Positions 17,595-26,149 of a DNA stretch of 64,000 nt are shown here, in pieces. The notes beneath the pieces are model-generated. The model saw only the letters and a program-made list of their open reading frames with translations, was not told the DNA's origin and ran no database searches. The stretch spans positions 1 through 64,000 of the forward strand of contig JAXMCQ010000011.1 of assembly GCA_046349315.1 (NCBI GenBank), read 5' to 3'. Made by a program: the position numbers and the translations under genes. The stretch's first letter is position 1, and every line of letters begins with the position of its first letter. The stretch is from JAEUMG01 sp046349315. GTDB lineage: Bacteria; Pseudomonadota; Alphaproteobacteria; Rhizobiales; Aestuariivirgaceae.

Positions 17595-17941
17595 CCCCTC
17601 ATCCTTCGAGGCGCGCCTTCGCGCGCACCTCGGGACGAGGGGTATTTTTGTGCGCTTCAGTATCCTCTTTACCCCTCTCCCACAAGGGGAGAGGGGAAAA
17701 GGGGATGCCAGCGCAAGCCGGCATGACGGTACTCTTTATTTATCATCGCCGGATTCATTCCGGCGATCCATTGTGCCGATATTCCGTGGACTGAGTTGGA
17801 TGATCCATGGATTGCGGGGACAAGCCCGGCAATGACAGTTTTCGTTGTCGTAACACCAGCCTTTGCCGGCATGGCGATTTGTGTACGGATCAAGTATCCA
17901 CCGATGGGCTTGCCCTTCTCCCCGCGCTCGCGGGGAGAAGG
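17595..17941. repeat. Cluster of different palindromic intergenic repeats
   Basis: The 411-base gap between the hypothetical gene and the DUF892 gene has no gene but several hairpin units in a row. These are a GCGCGC-centred palindrome at 17595-17642 followed by TATTTTTG, CCCCTCTCCC/GGGGAGAGGGG at 17672-17696, a CCGGCAATGAC-type element around 17795-17835, and CCTTCTCCCCGCG/CGGGGAGAAGG at 17914-17941. The first and last may also serve as terminators for the two flanking genes. Confidence 0.75.
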
Positions 17942-17955
17942 AAAACCGTTTCTCC

Positions 17956-18456
17956 TTATGCGGCTTCAGCTTCGATGTTGACGGAAGAAATCGCGATCTT
18001 CGTCAGGGTTTCATCCGTTGTCTTTTCTTCCTTGAGAGTCTGTTCGAGAAGCTTGGCGGCGTCATTGAGGCCCAGTTCCTTGGCCCAGGTGCGCAGCGTT
18101 CCATACCGCGAAATCTCGTAATGCTCGACCGCCTGGGCGGCTGCGAGCAAGCCCGCATCCAAGGCCGGCGAGCCCTTGTACTCGTCCATGATCTCAGCGC
18201 CTTCTTCCGTGATACCGACGATCGCCGCGCAGGTCTTGCCCTGGGCCTTCTTGTCGATGATCGAGAAAACCTGTTCGAGGCGCTCGACATGCGTCACGGT
18301 CTGCTCGCGGTGCTTCTCGAAAGCTTCGCGAAGCTCGTCGGCATTCGCCGCCTTCGCCATTTTCGGCAAGGTCGCGAGAATCTTCTTCTCGGCGAAATAG
18401 ATGTCCTTCAGCGTATCGTGAAAAAGCTCGTCCAACGTCTTCGTTGTCTTGGCCAT
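17956..18456 (-). CDS. Ferritin-like DUF892 protein (YciE/YciF family)
   Basis: A 166-residue four-helix-bundle protein of the DUF892 family, linked to stress responses. The opening TLDELFHDTLKDIYFAEKKI and the helix-2 glutamate and histidine (FEKHREQTVTHVERLEQVF) are typical. Another pair follows in the second half: EGAEIMDEYKG and AVEHYEISRYGTL. These carry the di-metal-type ligands of the ferritin fold. The gene stands alone between repeats and a small lipoprotein gene. The biochemical role of the family is not settled. Confidence 0.9.
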   Translation of the reverse strand: MAKTTKTLDELFHDTLKDIYFAEKKILATLPKMAKAANADELREAFEKHREQTVTHVERLEQVFSIIDKKAQGKTCAAIVGITEEGAEIMDEYKGSPALDAGLLAAAQAVEHYEISRYGTLRTWAKELGLNDAAKLLEQTLKEEKTTDETLTKIAISSVNIEAEAA

Positions 18457-18537
18457 GTGTCGCTCCTGTTTTTGAAGAAAGGGAACAACCCCTCCTGACA
18501 GGGCTTAATCACCAAGACGGCAGCTGGTTCCGAAGCG

Positions 18538-18681
18538 CTAGAATTTCACCGCAGACACGGTCGCATTGGCCGCAACACCTTGACCGGAACCGGACCCTAC
18601 GACAGAGGGCGAGCCCGTGGCGCATCCGCACAGGATCGCTCCAACCAGCATGATGAGCACCAATTTTACCGTTCCGCGCAT
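18538..18681 (-). CDS. Small lipoprotein
   Basis: A 47-residue protein with a basic start (MRGTVK), a hydrophobic core and the lipobox LCGC, giving a mature lipoprotein of about 29 residues rich in glycine, serine and valine. AGAGG lies just upstream of the ATG. The frame is open further upstream, but the short form gives a clean type II signal peptide. No known family. It lies 22 bases downstream of the gluconokinase gene and may share its transcript. Confidence 0.6.
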   Translation of the reverse strand: MRGTVKLVLIMLVGAILCGCATGSPSVVGSGSGQGVAANATVSAVKF

Positions 18682-18703
18682 GCCCTCTCGCCTATCACAA
18701 AAC

Positions 18704-19204
18704 TCAGTTTGGTGACAGGCCCGAATTAAGCCAGGCGACCACGCGCTCGGCATTGGTTTCGGGCGGCAAAGTACCGTCGACCAGCAAGGCGTCGGCTTCA
18801 TCCACGGGAGGCTCGAAAGTTGCGAGCTGGCTGTCGAGCAGTCCCGGCGGCATGAAATGGCCGCGCCGCTCCGCCATGCGCCGCTCGAGCTCGGTGCGCG
18901 GAACCATCAGGCAGAGGAAGCGCAGCTCCGGCCCTATCCCTGAACGCAATCGATCGCGGTAGATGCGCTTGAGGGCCGAACAGGACCCGACCGATCCCCC
19001 ATTGTTCGACAGTGCCTGGGAAATGTTGGCGAGCCAGGGCCAGCGGTCGTCATCGGTCAACGCGATTCCGGCGCTCATCTTTGCGATGTTCTCCGGGGGG
19101 TGAAGCGAGTCACCCTCGATGAAACTGACGCCGAGGCGCTTGGCCAGCGCGGTTCCGAGCGTGGTCTTGCCGCTGCCGCTGACCCCCATCACGATGACCG
19201 CCAA
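18704..19204 (-). CDS. gntK: Gluconokinase
   Basis: A gluconate kinase (GntK family) forming 6-phosphogluconate from gluconate and ATP in the cytoplasm. The P-loop GVSGSGKTT comes near the N-terminus. It is followed by FIEGDSLHPPENIAKMSAG, LTDDDRWPWL, CSALKRIYRDRLR and GHFMPPGLLDSQ, all family hallmarks. I chose the TTG at 19204, which has GAGGGG 6 bases upstream and puts the P-loop at residue 7, giving 166 residues. An ATG at 19255 would add 17 residues but has no ribosome site and leaves only 35 bases to the divergent gene. With the idonate dehydrogenase next door it completes idonate/gluconate use. Confidence 0.88.
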   Translation of the reverse strand: MAVIVMGVSGSGKTTLGTALAKRLGVSFIEGDSLHPPENIAKMSAGIALTDDDRWPWLANISQALSNNGGSVGSCSALKRIYRDRLRSGIGPELRFLCLMVPRTELERRMAERRGHFMPPGLLDSQLATFEPPVDEADALLVDGTLPPETNAERVVAWLNSGLSPN

Positions 19205-19290
19205 ATCCCACCCCTCGCAACACTCATGCCTTGACCGGCTTGTCGGCGATACCATAGCTGAGGGCCGTCGAGGAATGCGAGGAGCATGTC

Positions 19291-20328
19291 ATGAAGGCGA
19301 TCGTCATCCACGCTGCCAAGGACCTTCGCATCGAGGAGCAGCAGCCCTTGCAGCCGCGGCACGGCCAGGTCGGGATCGCCGTGGGTGCGGGCGGTATCTG
19401 CGGGTCCGACCTCCATTATTACAATCACGGCGGCTTCGGAGCCGTTAGGGTCAAGCATCCGATGGTGCTCGGCCATGAGGTGGCCGGCACGATCGAGTCG
19501 CTCGGGCCCGGTGTCGAGGGTCTTGCGATCGGCGACCGCGTTGCGGTGTCCCCGTCCTTGCCCTGCAATGCGTGCGAATTATGCCTCAAGGGCCAGCAGA
19601 ACCAGTGCCTCGACATGCGCTTCTATGGCAGTGCGATGCGCATGCCGCATGTCGATGGCGCCTTCCGACAGCAACTCGTGGCCGAGGCCTCCCAGTGCCA
19701 CAAGCTGGCCGACGGTGTCTCATTGGCGGAGGGAGCCTTTGCCGAACCCTTGGCGGTGACCCTGCATGCCGTCAATCGCGCCGGGTCGCTTCTGGGTAAG
19801 CGGGTCCTCATTACCGGCAGCGGCCCCATAGGCGCGCTGTGTATCGTCGCCGCACGTGCCCATGGCGCGCGCGAGATCGTGGTGACCGATGTCATGGAAG
19901 GCCCGCTCGCCTTCGCGCGTGCCGTGTCCGCCGATGAGACCATCGATGTTGCCCGCGAGCCCGAACGCCTCGCCGCTTATGGTGCCGGCAAAGGGACGTT
20001 CGATGCCATGTTCGAGGCCTCGGGCAATGCCGCTGCTCTTGCTGGCGGATTGAGCGTGCTGCGGCCGCGCAGCGTCTTGGTTCAACTGGGCCTCGGCAGC
20101 GGCGAGATGCTGGTGCCCCAGAATGTCATCGTTGCCAAAGAGATCGAAGTGCGCGGTTCCTTCCGTTTCCATGAGGAATTCGCACTCGCCGTCGAACTCA
20201 TCAACCGGCGCCGTGTCGATGTCCGGCCCTTGCTGAGTGATACGTTCTCGATTGACGAAGCGGTCGCCGCCTTCGAACTCGCATCCGATCGCCGGCGCGC
20301 CATGAAGGTGCAATTGGCATTTTCGTAA
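19291..20328 (+). CDS. idnD: L-idonate 5-dehydrogenase-like zinc alcohol dehydrogenase
   Basis: A 345-residue zinc-dependent medium-chain dehydrogenase. The catalytic-zinc cysteine is in GGICGSDLHYYNHGG (near residue 37) and the histidine in GHEVAGTIE (near 62). The structural-zinc cysteines are in CNACELCLKGQQNQC. The NAD motif GSGPIGALC follows at about residue 177. The HYYNHGG run is characteristic of L-idonate 5-dehydrogenase, which yields 5-ketogluconate. It is divergent from gluconokinase, which fits the pathway to 6-phosphogluconate. The reductase converting 5-ketogluconate to gluconate is not obvious nearby; one of the SDRs could serve. Confidence 0.82.
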   Translation: MKAIVIHAAKDLRIEEQQPLQPRHGQVGIAVGAGGICGSDLHYYNHGGFGAVRVKHPMVLGHEVAGTIESLGPGVEGLAIGDRVAVSPSLPCNACELCLKGQQNQCLDMRFYGSAMRMPHVDGAFRQQLVAEASQCHKLADGVSLAEGAFAEPLAVTLHAVNRAGSLLGKRVLITGSGPIGALCIVAARAHGAREIVVTDVMEGPLAFARAVSADETIDVAREPERLAAYGAGKGTFDAMFEASGNAAALAGGLSVLRPRSVLVQLGLGSGEMLVPQNVIVAKEIEVRGSFRFHEEFALAVELINRRRVDVRPLLSDTFSIDEAVAAFELASDRRRAMKVQLAFS

Positions 20329-20343
20329 TGGCGATTGCCGGAG

Positions 20344-21486
20344 CTAGCTTTCCGCTGCCAGGGCCTTCAACACCTGGACATGGAACCAGTGAAGCTGGAT
20401 CTCGGAGAACCATGACGTGGCCCGGTCGCAAATATAGCGGCCCTGGTCGAAGCCCATGGACTGAAGCCCGCGCTGCACGCTTTCGACGATGGCGATGTCC
20501 TCGATGTTGAACATATGCATGAAGAGATCGCGCACGGCGAGAAGCTTGGGATCGTTCTCGGCTTCCCCGGCAGGCGTATAGATGTCGACCCGTTCCGCGC
20601 AGGCTGTGACGCCATTGGGCGCCATGCGCAGGACCACGAGATTGCTCGATCCGGGCAAGCTCAGCATGCAGAGATGCGGCCATGCCTGCCAGGCATAGTA
20701 AGGGGAGCCCGGAATCAATTCGAGGCCGGGGAAGCCTTCCTTGCTCTTGAAGCGATTGAAGGTCCAGCGCGGCCGCTCGACGAACTCCACCATTTCCTGC
20801 TCGAGCACTCTTGAGAGCTGCGGGTGGGCGATCGGGATATGGTAGGCTTCGGAAAAATTGTCGACGACGACTTTCCAATTCGCCTTGATGTCGTAGTGAA
20901 GGCGCTCGGCAGCGACCCAGCGGGATAGACCGGGTAGGAACGATTCTATGTTGGCGCCGAAGCCTTCCATCTCCGTGTCGAAGGGAGCGACCTTCGGATC
21001 GAGGTTCACAAAGAGAAGGCCCGCCGCCTTCGCAAGGGCGATGGGCTTCAACGAAAACTGCGACTTGTCGAAGTGCTCGACAGCTTCCGTCATGGGAGCC
21101 GCGGCGAGCGTGCCGTCGAGCCTGTAGAGCCAGGCGTGGTAAGGGCAGGAGATGCCCTTTGTCTTGAGCCGCCCTCGGCCTTTGAGCAGTTCATGGCCGC
21201 GATGCTGACAGACGTTGTAGAAGGCGCGGACTTCGCCATCCTGGCCCCTTACGACGAGGATCGGCTGCTCGCCCACCACGTCGGTGAAGTAGGTACCGGG
21301 CTCGGCGACGTCGCTTAAATGTCCGACATAGCACCACGACCGCTGGTGAATCTTGCGCATCTCGTCGCGATAGATTGTCTCGTCGGTGTAGTATCGAGAG
21401 GGCAGCGTAGGGGACACCATCGGGTCGAGCGTGAAGGAACCACGCTCGCCGCTCGGCAGTAGATCAGGTCGGGCGTGCGTATTCAT
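20344..21486 (-). CDS. Rieske-type aromatic-ring/quaternary-amine oxygenase, alpha subunit
   Basis: A 380-residue non-heme iron oxygenase. The Rieske [2Fe-2S] ligands are C-x-H in NVCQHRGHEL and C-x2-H in CPYHAWLY, 19 residues apart. The mononuclear iron site follows as NFSEAYHIPIAHP. The overall shape resembles glycine-betaine, carnitine or stachydrine monooxygenases, though some ring hydroxylases look alike, so the substrate is open. The ATG at 21486 has CGGAG 9 bases upstream. No reductase or ferredoxin gene is adjacent, so electrons must come from partners elsewhere. It is convergent with idnD. Confidence 0.85.
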   Translation of the reverse strand: MNTHARPDLLPSGERGSFTLDPMVSPTLPSRYYTDETIYRDEMRKIHQRSWCYVGHLSDVAEPGTYFTDVVGEQPILVVRGQDGEVRAFYNVCQHRGHELLKGRGRLKTKGISCPYHAWLYRLDGTLAAAPMTEAVEHFDKSQFSLKPIALAKAAGLLFVNLDPKVAPFDTEMEGFGANIESFLPGLSRWVAAERLHYDIKANWKVVVDNFSEAYHIPIAHPQLSRVLEQEMVEFVERPRWTFNRFKSKEGFPGLELIPGSPYYAWQAWPHLCMLSLPGSSNLVVLRMAPNGVTACAERVDIYTPAGEAENDPKLLAVRDLFMHMFNIEDIAIVESVQRGLQSMGFDQGRYICDRATSWFSEIQLHWFHVQVLKALAAES

Positions 21487-21543
21487 GCGCAAGCACTCCG
21501 ATTATAGTCGCCAGCCTGGCGTGGAGTTGAGAGGCCCGCGCGC

Positions 21544-22023
21544 CTATTTGCCCGCAAAGCGCAATCGCAATCCGGCGACGCCGGCAGCGAGATTGAGCCC
21601 GGTCTGGCCCTGTACGCTGAGCGGCTGCAGAGCGATTGACTTCTTGAATCCGCCGACCAGCACATTGGCCCCGAGGCCGACACCAATGGCCGCCTGAGCG
21701 GACGCGCCGCCATAATTGCCGGCAAGCGAACCAGCCTTGAGCTTGCCGGGCGCGAATACGAGCCAGGTCATCTTAGCCCTGCGCGTCACGCCGATGTCGA
21801 TACCGACACGGGTGATGCGGCCCGTATAGGCCTCGCGGCTTCCCGATGTCGGGCGGAATGTGCATGTCATGTTGCGCCGCGAGCCAAGTACGAGCCCGAC
21901 GCCGCCCTCGACATTGCACGTCAATGTGCCGATCCGGATACCCGATCTCGCAAAAGCGGGCTCGGCCGAGAACCAGATTACCATAGCGAAGAGCGCAGCC
22001 AGTCCCACCTTGACGATCGTCAT
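21544..22023 (-). CDS. DUF992 family exported protein
   Basis: A 159-residue protein with a signal peptide (residues 1-25, ending AFA). It carries the DUF992 hallmarks GTLTCNVEGGVGLVLGSRRNMTCTF, with two cysteines likely paired in the periplasm, and EAYTGRITRVGIDIGVT. The C-terminal half is rich in glycine and alanine. The family is largely restricted to Hyphomicrobiales and has no known function. It stands alone. Confidence 0.85.
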   Translation of the reverse strand: MTIVKVGLAALFAMVIWFSAEPAFARSGIRIGTLTCNVEGGVGLVLGSRRNMTCTFRPTSGSREAYTGRITRVGIDIGVTRRAKMTWLVFAPGKLKAGSLAGNYGGASAQAAIGVGLGANVLVGGFKKSIALQPLSVQGQTGLNLAAGVAGLRLRFAGK

Positions 22024-22124
22024 GAGTCATCCTCCACGGGAAGTATTAACGGTTCCGGATACTGCATCCCGGGGCAGGAATGGTCAATGCGGCGTCTGCC
22101 AATCCATTCAATTCGAGGCGATGG

Positions 22125-23258
22125 CTAGAATTGCGGCTTCACCCATTCGCGGCTGGCACCCGACTCAAGCATCGCATCGACGATCGCGCCTATCCGCGCG
22201 GCATCCTGGAGATCAGGGCCGGGATTGGCTTCTCCGAGAGCCAGTTGCATGAGATCGCGGATTTCGATCGTCTTGAGGTCGTTGAAGGAAATGCCATGCG
22301 CCGGCCCGGGCAATAGAACACCGCCGGGAAGATGGCTCGGGGCGGCATAGATCGTCTTGAAACCCCACCGGCCGCCATCGCCGTCGCGCGTATAGAGCTG
22401 CAATTCGCCCAGGCGCTCGCCGTCGAATCTGAGAGCACCCTTGGTCCCGACGAGATCAAAGCCGACGCGCATCTTCGCACCCGTCGCGATCCGGCTCGAT
22501 GCGATAGTGCCACGCGCGCCGGACTTGAAATGGATGAGCGCATTGGCCTCATCCTCGTTCTCGACCTCACGCAACTTGCCATCCGGCAACTTCCGCCGCT
22601 TATAGACCGTGCGCAGGTCGCAATTCACCTCAGCAATCTCACCGGTGAGCATGCGGGCGATCGAAATAATGTGGCAGCCGAGATCGCCGAGCGCGCCAGC
22701 CTTTCCGGCAATGCTTGCGTCGCATCGCCAGGAAAAAGGCGCGTCGGGATCGCTCATATAGTCTTCATTGTGAACGCCCGCGAAGCTCACCACATCGCCG
22801 ATCGTCCCGTCAGCAACGATTTCGGCCGCGAGCCGCATGAGGGGATTGCGCATATACGTGAAGCCAACGAGGCTTTTGAGGCCGGCTGCCTGCGCAGCAA
22901 GCCCCATCTCCCTGGCTTGGGCGCTCGAAAGGCCGACAGGCTTCTCGCAATAGACGATCTTGCCCGCAGCGATGGCAGCGAGCGCAATCTCGCGATGCAA
23001 TTGGCTTGGCACGCAGATGTCGACGATGTCGACCTTTGGATCGGAGACGACTTTCCGCCAGTCGGAAGTCGAACGAGCGAATCCAAACTGATCGGCGGCA
23101 CGTTCGGCCAGGTCCGTCGTGACATCGCTTACGATCTCGAGGCGCGGGACGGCCGCAACACCGGGAAATGCGACGGGCATTTGCCGATAGCCGAAGACGT
23201 GGCAGCGGGCGATGAAGCCGCTGCCGATCAGGCCGATGCTAAGCGATTTGCGAACCAT
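22125..23258 (-). CDS. Gfo/Idh/MocA family oxidoreductase
   Basis: A 377-residue NAD(P)-dependent dehydrogenase of the inositol/glucose-fructose oxidoreductase type. The N-terminal Rossmann motif is GLIGSGFIARCH. The catalytic-type lysine is in YCEKPVGLS, and the histidine of the active site is in GDLGCHIISIARML. The start at 23258 leaves 4 bases to the IolE-like gene upstream; longer in-frame starts run into that gene. Last gene of the operon binding protein-permease-ATPase-IolE-Gfo/Idh. A role as inositol or related cyclitol/sugar dehydrogenase fits the IolE neighbour but is inference. Confidence 0.88.
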   Translation of the reverse strand: MVRKSLSIGLIGSGFIARCHVFGYRQMPVAFPGVAAVPRLEIVSDVTTDLAERAADQFGFARSTSDWRKVVSDPKVDIVDICVPSQLHREIALAAIAAGKIVYCEKPVGLSSAQAREMGLAAQAAGLKSLVGFTYMRNPLMRLAAEIVADGTIGDVVSFAGVHNEDYMSDPDAPFSWRCDASIAGKAGALGDLGCHIISIARMLTGEIAEVNCDLRTVYKRRKLPDGKLREVENEDEANALIHFKSGARGTIASSRIATGAKMRVGFDLVGTKGALRFDGERLGELQLYTRDGDGGRWGFKTIYAAPSHLPGGVLLPGPAHGISFNDLKTIEIRDLMQLALGEANPGPDLQDAARIGAIVDAMLESGASREWVKPQF

Positions 23259-23262
23259 GGCC

Positions 23263-24156
23263 TTACTCCGCGATCTTGAGACCGGCGGATGCACACAATT
23301 TGCGAATGTAGGCGTTGCCGAGTTCGGCGAAGATCTCCGGATCCGCACACCGAGGATCCTGTTCGGCTTCCTGCACGATCCAGCCCTGGTAGCCGCCCTT
23401 GCCGAGGATCGCAAAAACCTTGGGATAGTCGACGATGCCGTCACCCGGCACGGTGAAAATCCCGCTGATCACAGCCTGCGAGAAGCTCACATCGCGGCGG
23501 CGACAGGCTTCCAGCGTATAGCCGCGGATGTCCTTGCAGTGGACGTGGTTGATGCGGCCGATATGCTTACGCGCCGCTTGCACCGGATCGCCGCCGGCAA
23601 ATGTCAGATGCCCGGTGTCGAGCAGAAGCCCAACAGTGTCGCGCGTGCCACCCATCAGCCTGTCGATGTCCTCCGCACTCTCGATCGCCGTGCCCATGTG
23701 ATGATGGACCGCCATGCGAAGTCCCTTTTCGGCCATCGCATCGGCGAGCGCAGACAGTTCCTCGCAATAGCGCTTCCAATTGTCGACGCGCGGGCGCGTC
23801 GAGACGCCGGCACCCACCTCGTTGATGATGTTGCCGGCCGCTTCGGCATAGACGAGCACTTCGCAACCCAGGCCTTTGAGGAGATCGAAATGCGGCTTCA
23901 TGGCCTTCATTTCGCTTTTCCAGTCGCGTCTCAGGATTTCGCCAGAATACCAGCCGGAGACGAGGGCGAGACCGTGCTTGCGCAGGATTGGTCGCAGGGC
24001 AGAGACGGTGCGGGGAAATTTGCGACCCAGTTCGACGCCGGAAAAGCCCGCTGCCTTGGCTTGCGACAGGCAGGTGTCGAGAGGGATGTTGCCGCCCAGC
24101 CAATGCATGCAGTCATTGGTCCAGCCGATGGGATTGATACCGAGTTTTACCGCCAT
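23263..24156 (-). CDS. IolE-like dehydratase / sugar phosphate isomerase-epimerase family protein
   Basis: A 297-residue TIM-barrel protein of the xylose-isomerase-like (AP endonuclease 2) family. The opening LGINPIGWTNDCMHWLGGNIPLDTCL closely matches myo-inosose-2 dehydratase IolE. Metal-site residues appear as VHHHMGTAIES, LLDTGHLTF, NHVHCKDI and the late glutamate in IVQEAEQDP. IolE removes water from scyllo-inosose in inositol breakdown. No iolB, iolC or iolD is present here, so a related cyclitol or sugar substrate is possible. It follows the ATPase gene by 28 bases. Confidence 0.78.
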   Translation of the reverse strand: MAVKLGINPIGWTNDCMHWLGGNIPLDTCLSQAKAAGFSGVELGRKFPRTVSALRPILRKHGLALVSGWYSGEILRRDWKSEMKAMKPHFDLLKGLGCEVLVYAEAAGNIINEVGAGVSTRPRVDNWKRYCEELSALADAMAEKGLRMAVHHHMGTAIESAEDIDRLMGGTRDTVGLLLDTGHLTFAGGDPVQAARKHIGRINHVHCKDIRGYTLEACRRRDVSFSQAVISGIFTVPGDGIVDYPKVFAILGKGGYQGWIVQEAEQDPRCADPEIFAELGNAYIRKLCASAGLKIAE

Positions 24157-24184
24157 TGTCGTGCGTTCCTGCTTTGAGAGATGG

Positions 24185-24976
24185 TCAAGCCGTGGGAGCG
24201 GGTCCGAGCGCGGCCAATTCCTTTTCGAGGTCGACCAGTTCCTTACCGCCCGCCATGAGATTTAGGAGTTCGTCGCGGGTGATGCCGCCCTTGGGATAGG
24301 TGCCGACACTGCGCCCCCGTTTCAGGATCGTGAAACGGTCGCCGACCGCATAGGCATGATGCACATTGTGCGAAATGAAGATCACGCCGATTCCGCGCGC
24401 CCGTGCCTGGGCGATGAGTTTCAAGACGACAGAAGCCTGATGGACGCCCAAGGCAGATGTCGGCTCATCGAGAATCAGAACCTTGGCGCCAAAGTGGATG
24501 GCTCGCGCGATAGCAAGGCATTGGCGTTCGCCGCCGGACAATGTGCCGACCGGCTGTTCGGGGTCGCGCAATTGGATGCCCATACCGTTGAGTTCGCGAT
24601 AGGCGGTGTCGTTGGCATAGGCGAGGTCAAACTGAGTAAGCGGCCCCCAGCGCTTCAAGGGCTCGCAGCCGAGAAAGAAATTACGCGCCACGCTCATCAA
24701 GGGAACGAGCGCCAGATCCTGATAGACCGTGGCAATGCCGCGATCGAGCGTGTCCTTTGGCGAGGCGAACCGCACCGATTGGCCCTCAACCAGGATTTCA
24801 CCCGAATCCGGCACATGCACGCCGGAGAGGATCTTGATGAGGGTCGACTTGCCCGCGCCATTGTCGCCGAGCAGGCAATGGACCTCGCCCTTGCGCAAAT
24901 CGAACGTGACATTGTTGAGCGCAATGACCTTGCCGAAATATTTGCTCACGTCCTTGAGTTCGACGATGGGTGCCAT
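24185..24976 (-). CDS. Sugar ABC transporter ATP-binding protein (FrcA type, single domain)
   Basis: A 263-residue ATPase with one nucleotide-binding domain: Walker A GDNGAGKST near residue 38, signature LSGGERQCL and Walker B VLILDEPTSALG. Unlike the RbsA-type protein at 7114-8616 it has only one domain, as in FrcA-type fructose importers. The ATG at 24976 overlaps the final base of the permease stop region. The frame is open upstream inside the permease gene, but that part is not coding in this frame. It energises the permease at 24976-26076. Confidence 0.92.
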   Translation of the reverse strand: MAPIVELKDVSKYFGKVIALNNVTFDLRKGEVHCLLGDNGAGKSTLIKILSGVHVPDSGEILVEGQSVRFASPKDTLDRGIATVYQDLALVPLMSVARNFFLGCEPLKRWGPLTQFDLAYANDTAYRELNGMGIQLRDPEQPVGTLSGGERQCLAIARAIHFGAKVLILDEPTSALGVHQASVVLKLIAQARARGIGVIFISHNVHHAYAVGDRFTILKRGRSVGTYPKGGITRDELLNLMAGGKELVDLEKELAALGPAPTA

Positions 24977-26076
24977 CAGCTGCTCTTCATCGCACGGTTG
25001 CGGACATAGCTGTTGAAGAGAACGGCGATCACCATCATCGCGCCCATGAAGAGCTTGAACCAGTCGGTATCGATGCCGGTATAGAATATGCCCATCTGGA
25101 CGAAGCCAAAGATGAAGGCGCCGAGCATCGCCCCGACCGCGGAACCATAACCGCCGGTCAGTAATGTGCCGCCAATCACCACGGCGATGATCGCCTCGAA
25201 TTCCTTGAGATTGCCGCGCAGCGTATCGGCCGAACCGGTTACCAAGACCTGGATCGTGGCAAAGAGCGCGGCGGAGGCCGCGGTCACCATGAAGAGAATG
25301 ATCTTGGTCCGCGCCACCGGCACGCCAACATTGCGCGCCGCGTTTGCGTCGCCGCCGCTCGCAAAGATCCAGTTTCCGAAGCGGGTGCGCATAAGGATCC
25401 AGGTAAAGACGATGGTGAGCCCGACCCACCACAGGATCGATACGGGTATGCCCTGGACGATCGGCAACCCGTCGCTCGGACGCTTGTCGATCAAGCCCAT
25501 ATCGGCGAGCCAGCGAAGAGGTCCCTGAAACACCTGGCCCGCGAAGAAGGGCGTGATCCAGTCACCCGCCGAATATTCATGGATGCCGGACGCCTGGGTG
25601 CGGCCGGTGATGACGCGGGTAACTCCGAGCGTCAGGCCGCGCAGCATGAAGAGACTGCCGAGTGTCACGATGAAGGAAGGCAGACCGGTCTTCACGACGA
25701 TCAGGCCATTGAGATATCCCACCAGGATCGAGACAGCGAAGGCGAGCAGAATCGACACCCAGATCGGCCAACCCCATGCAATGGTTGGAATTGCAATGAG
25801 TATTCCCGCAAAGCCGATCATCGAACCGATCGACAGGTCGAATTCGCCGGCAATCATCAGCATGGAGACGGCTGCCGCCAGAATGCCCAGTTGCGCGGAG
25901 ACTTCGAGAAAATTGACGATCCCCTTGGCGCTGAACAGTCCGCTATTGCCGGCGACCAGTGCGAAGAAGATGACGACCAGCAAGGCACCCGCAGCGGCAC
26001 CCAGTTCTGGCCGACTGAGCAAGCGGGAGAGAGCCGAGACGGATCTCACTCGTTCGTCGTGAGTGCCAACAGTCAT
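24976..26076 (-). CDS. Sugar ABC transporter permease (FrcC/RbsC family)
   Basis: A 366-residue CUT2 permease with about ten hydrophobic segments. GEFDLSIGSMIGFAG in the first third and IAVVIGGTLLTGGYGSAVGA near residue 300 are the family signatures. The N-terminal 25 residues are cytoplasmic and basic. It lies 73 bases after the binding-protein gene, with a stem-loop between them, and abuts the ATPase gene with no gap. Confidence 0.92.
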   Translation of the reverse strand: MTVGTHDERVRSVSALSRLLSRPELGAAAGALLVVIFFALVAGNSGLFSAKGIVNFLEVSAQLGILAAAVSMLMIAGEFDLSIGSMIGFAGILIAIPTIAWGWPIWVSILLAFAVSILVGYLNGLIVVKTGLPSFIVTLGSLFMLRGLTLGVTRVITGRTQASGIHEYSAGDWITPFFAGQVFQGPLRWLADMGLIDKRPSDGLPIVQGIPVSILWWVGLTIVFTWILMRTRFGNWIFASGGDANAARNVGVPVARTKIILFMVTAASAALFATIQVLVTGSADTLRGNLKEFEAIIAVVIGGTLLTGGYGSAVGAMLGAFIFGFVQMGIFYTGIDTDWFKLFMGAMMVIAVLFNSYVRNRAMKSS

Positions 26077-26115
26077 CCCGCCCCGATCGCCTCGAAATGA
26101 TGGAAAAATAAAGTT

Positions 26116-26143
26116 GGGCGGCCGGTGCTACCACAGACCGCCC
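26116..26143 (-). terminator. Hairpin between binding-protein and permease genes
   Basis: GGGCGG/CCGCCC arms enclose a 16-base loop that can itself fold through GGT/ACC. On the minus strand a T-rich tract follows. Such a hairpin between a binding-protein gene and its permease gene usually gives partial termination or protects the upstream message, raising binding-protein levels. Confidence 0.5.
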
Positions 26144-26149
26144 ACGCTG

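Noticed and set aside
17595..17941. A possible CRISPR array
   Set aside because: The repeated units are palindromes of different sequence with irregular spacing, not identical repeats with equal spacers.
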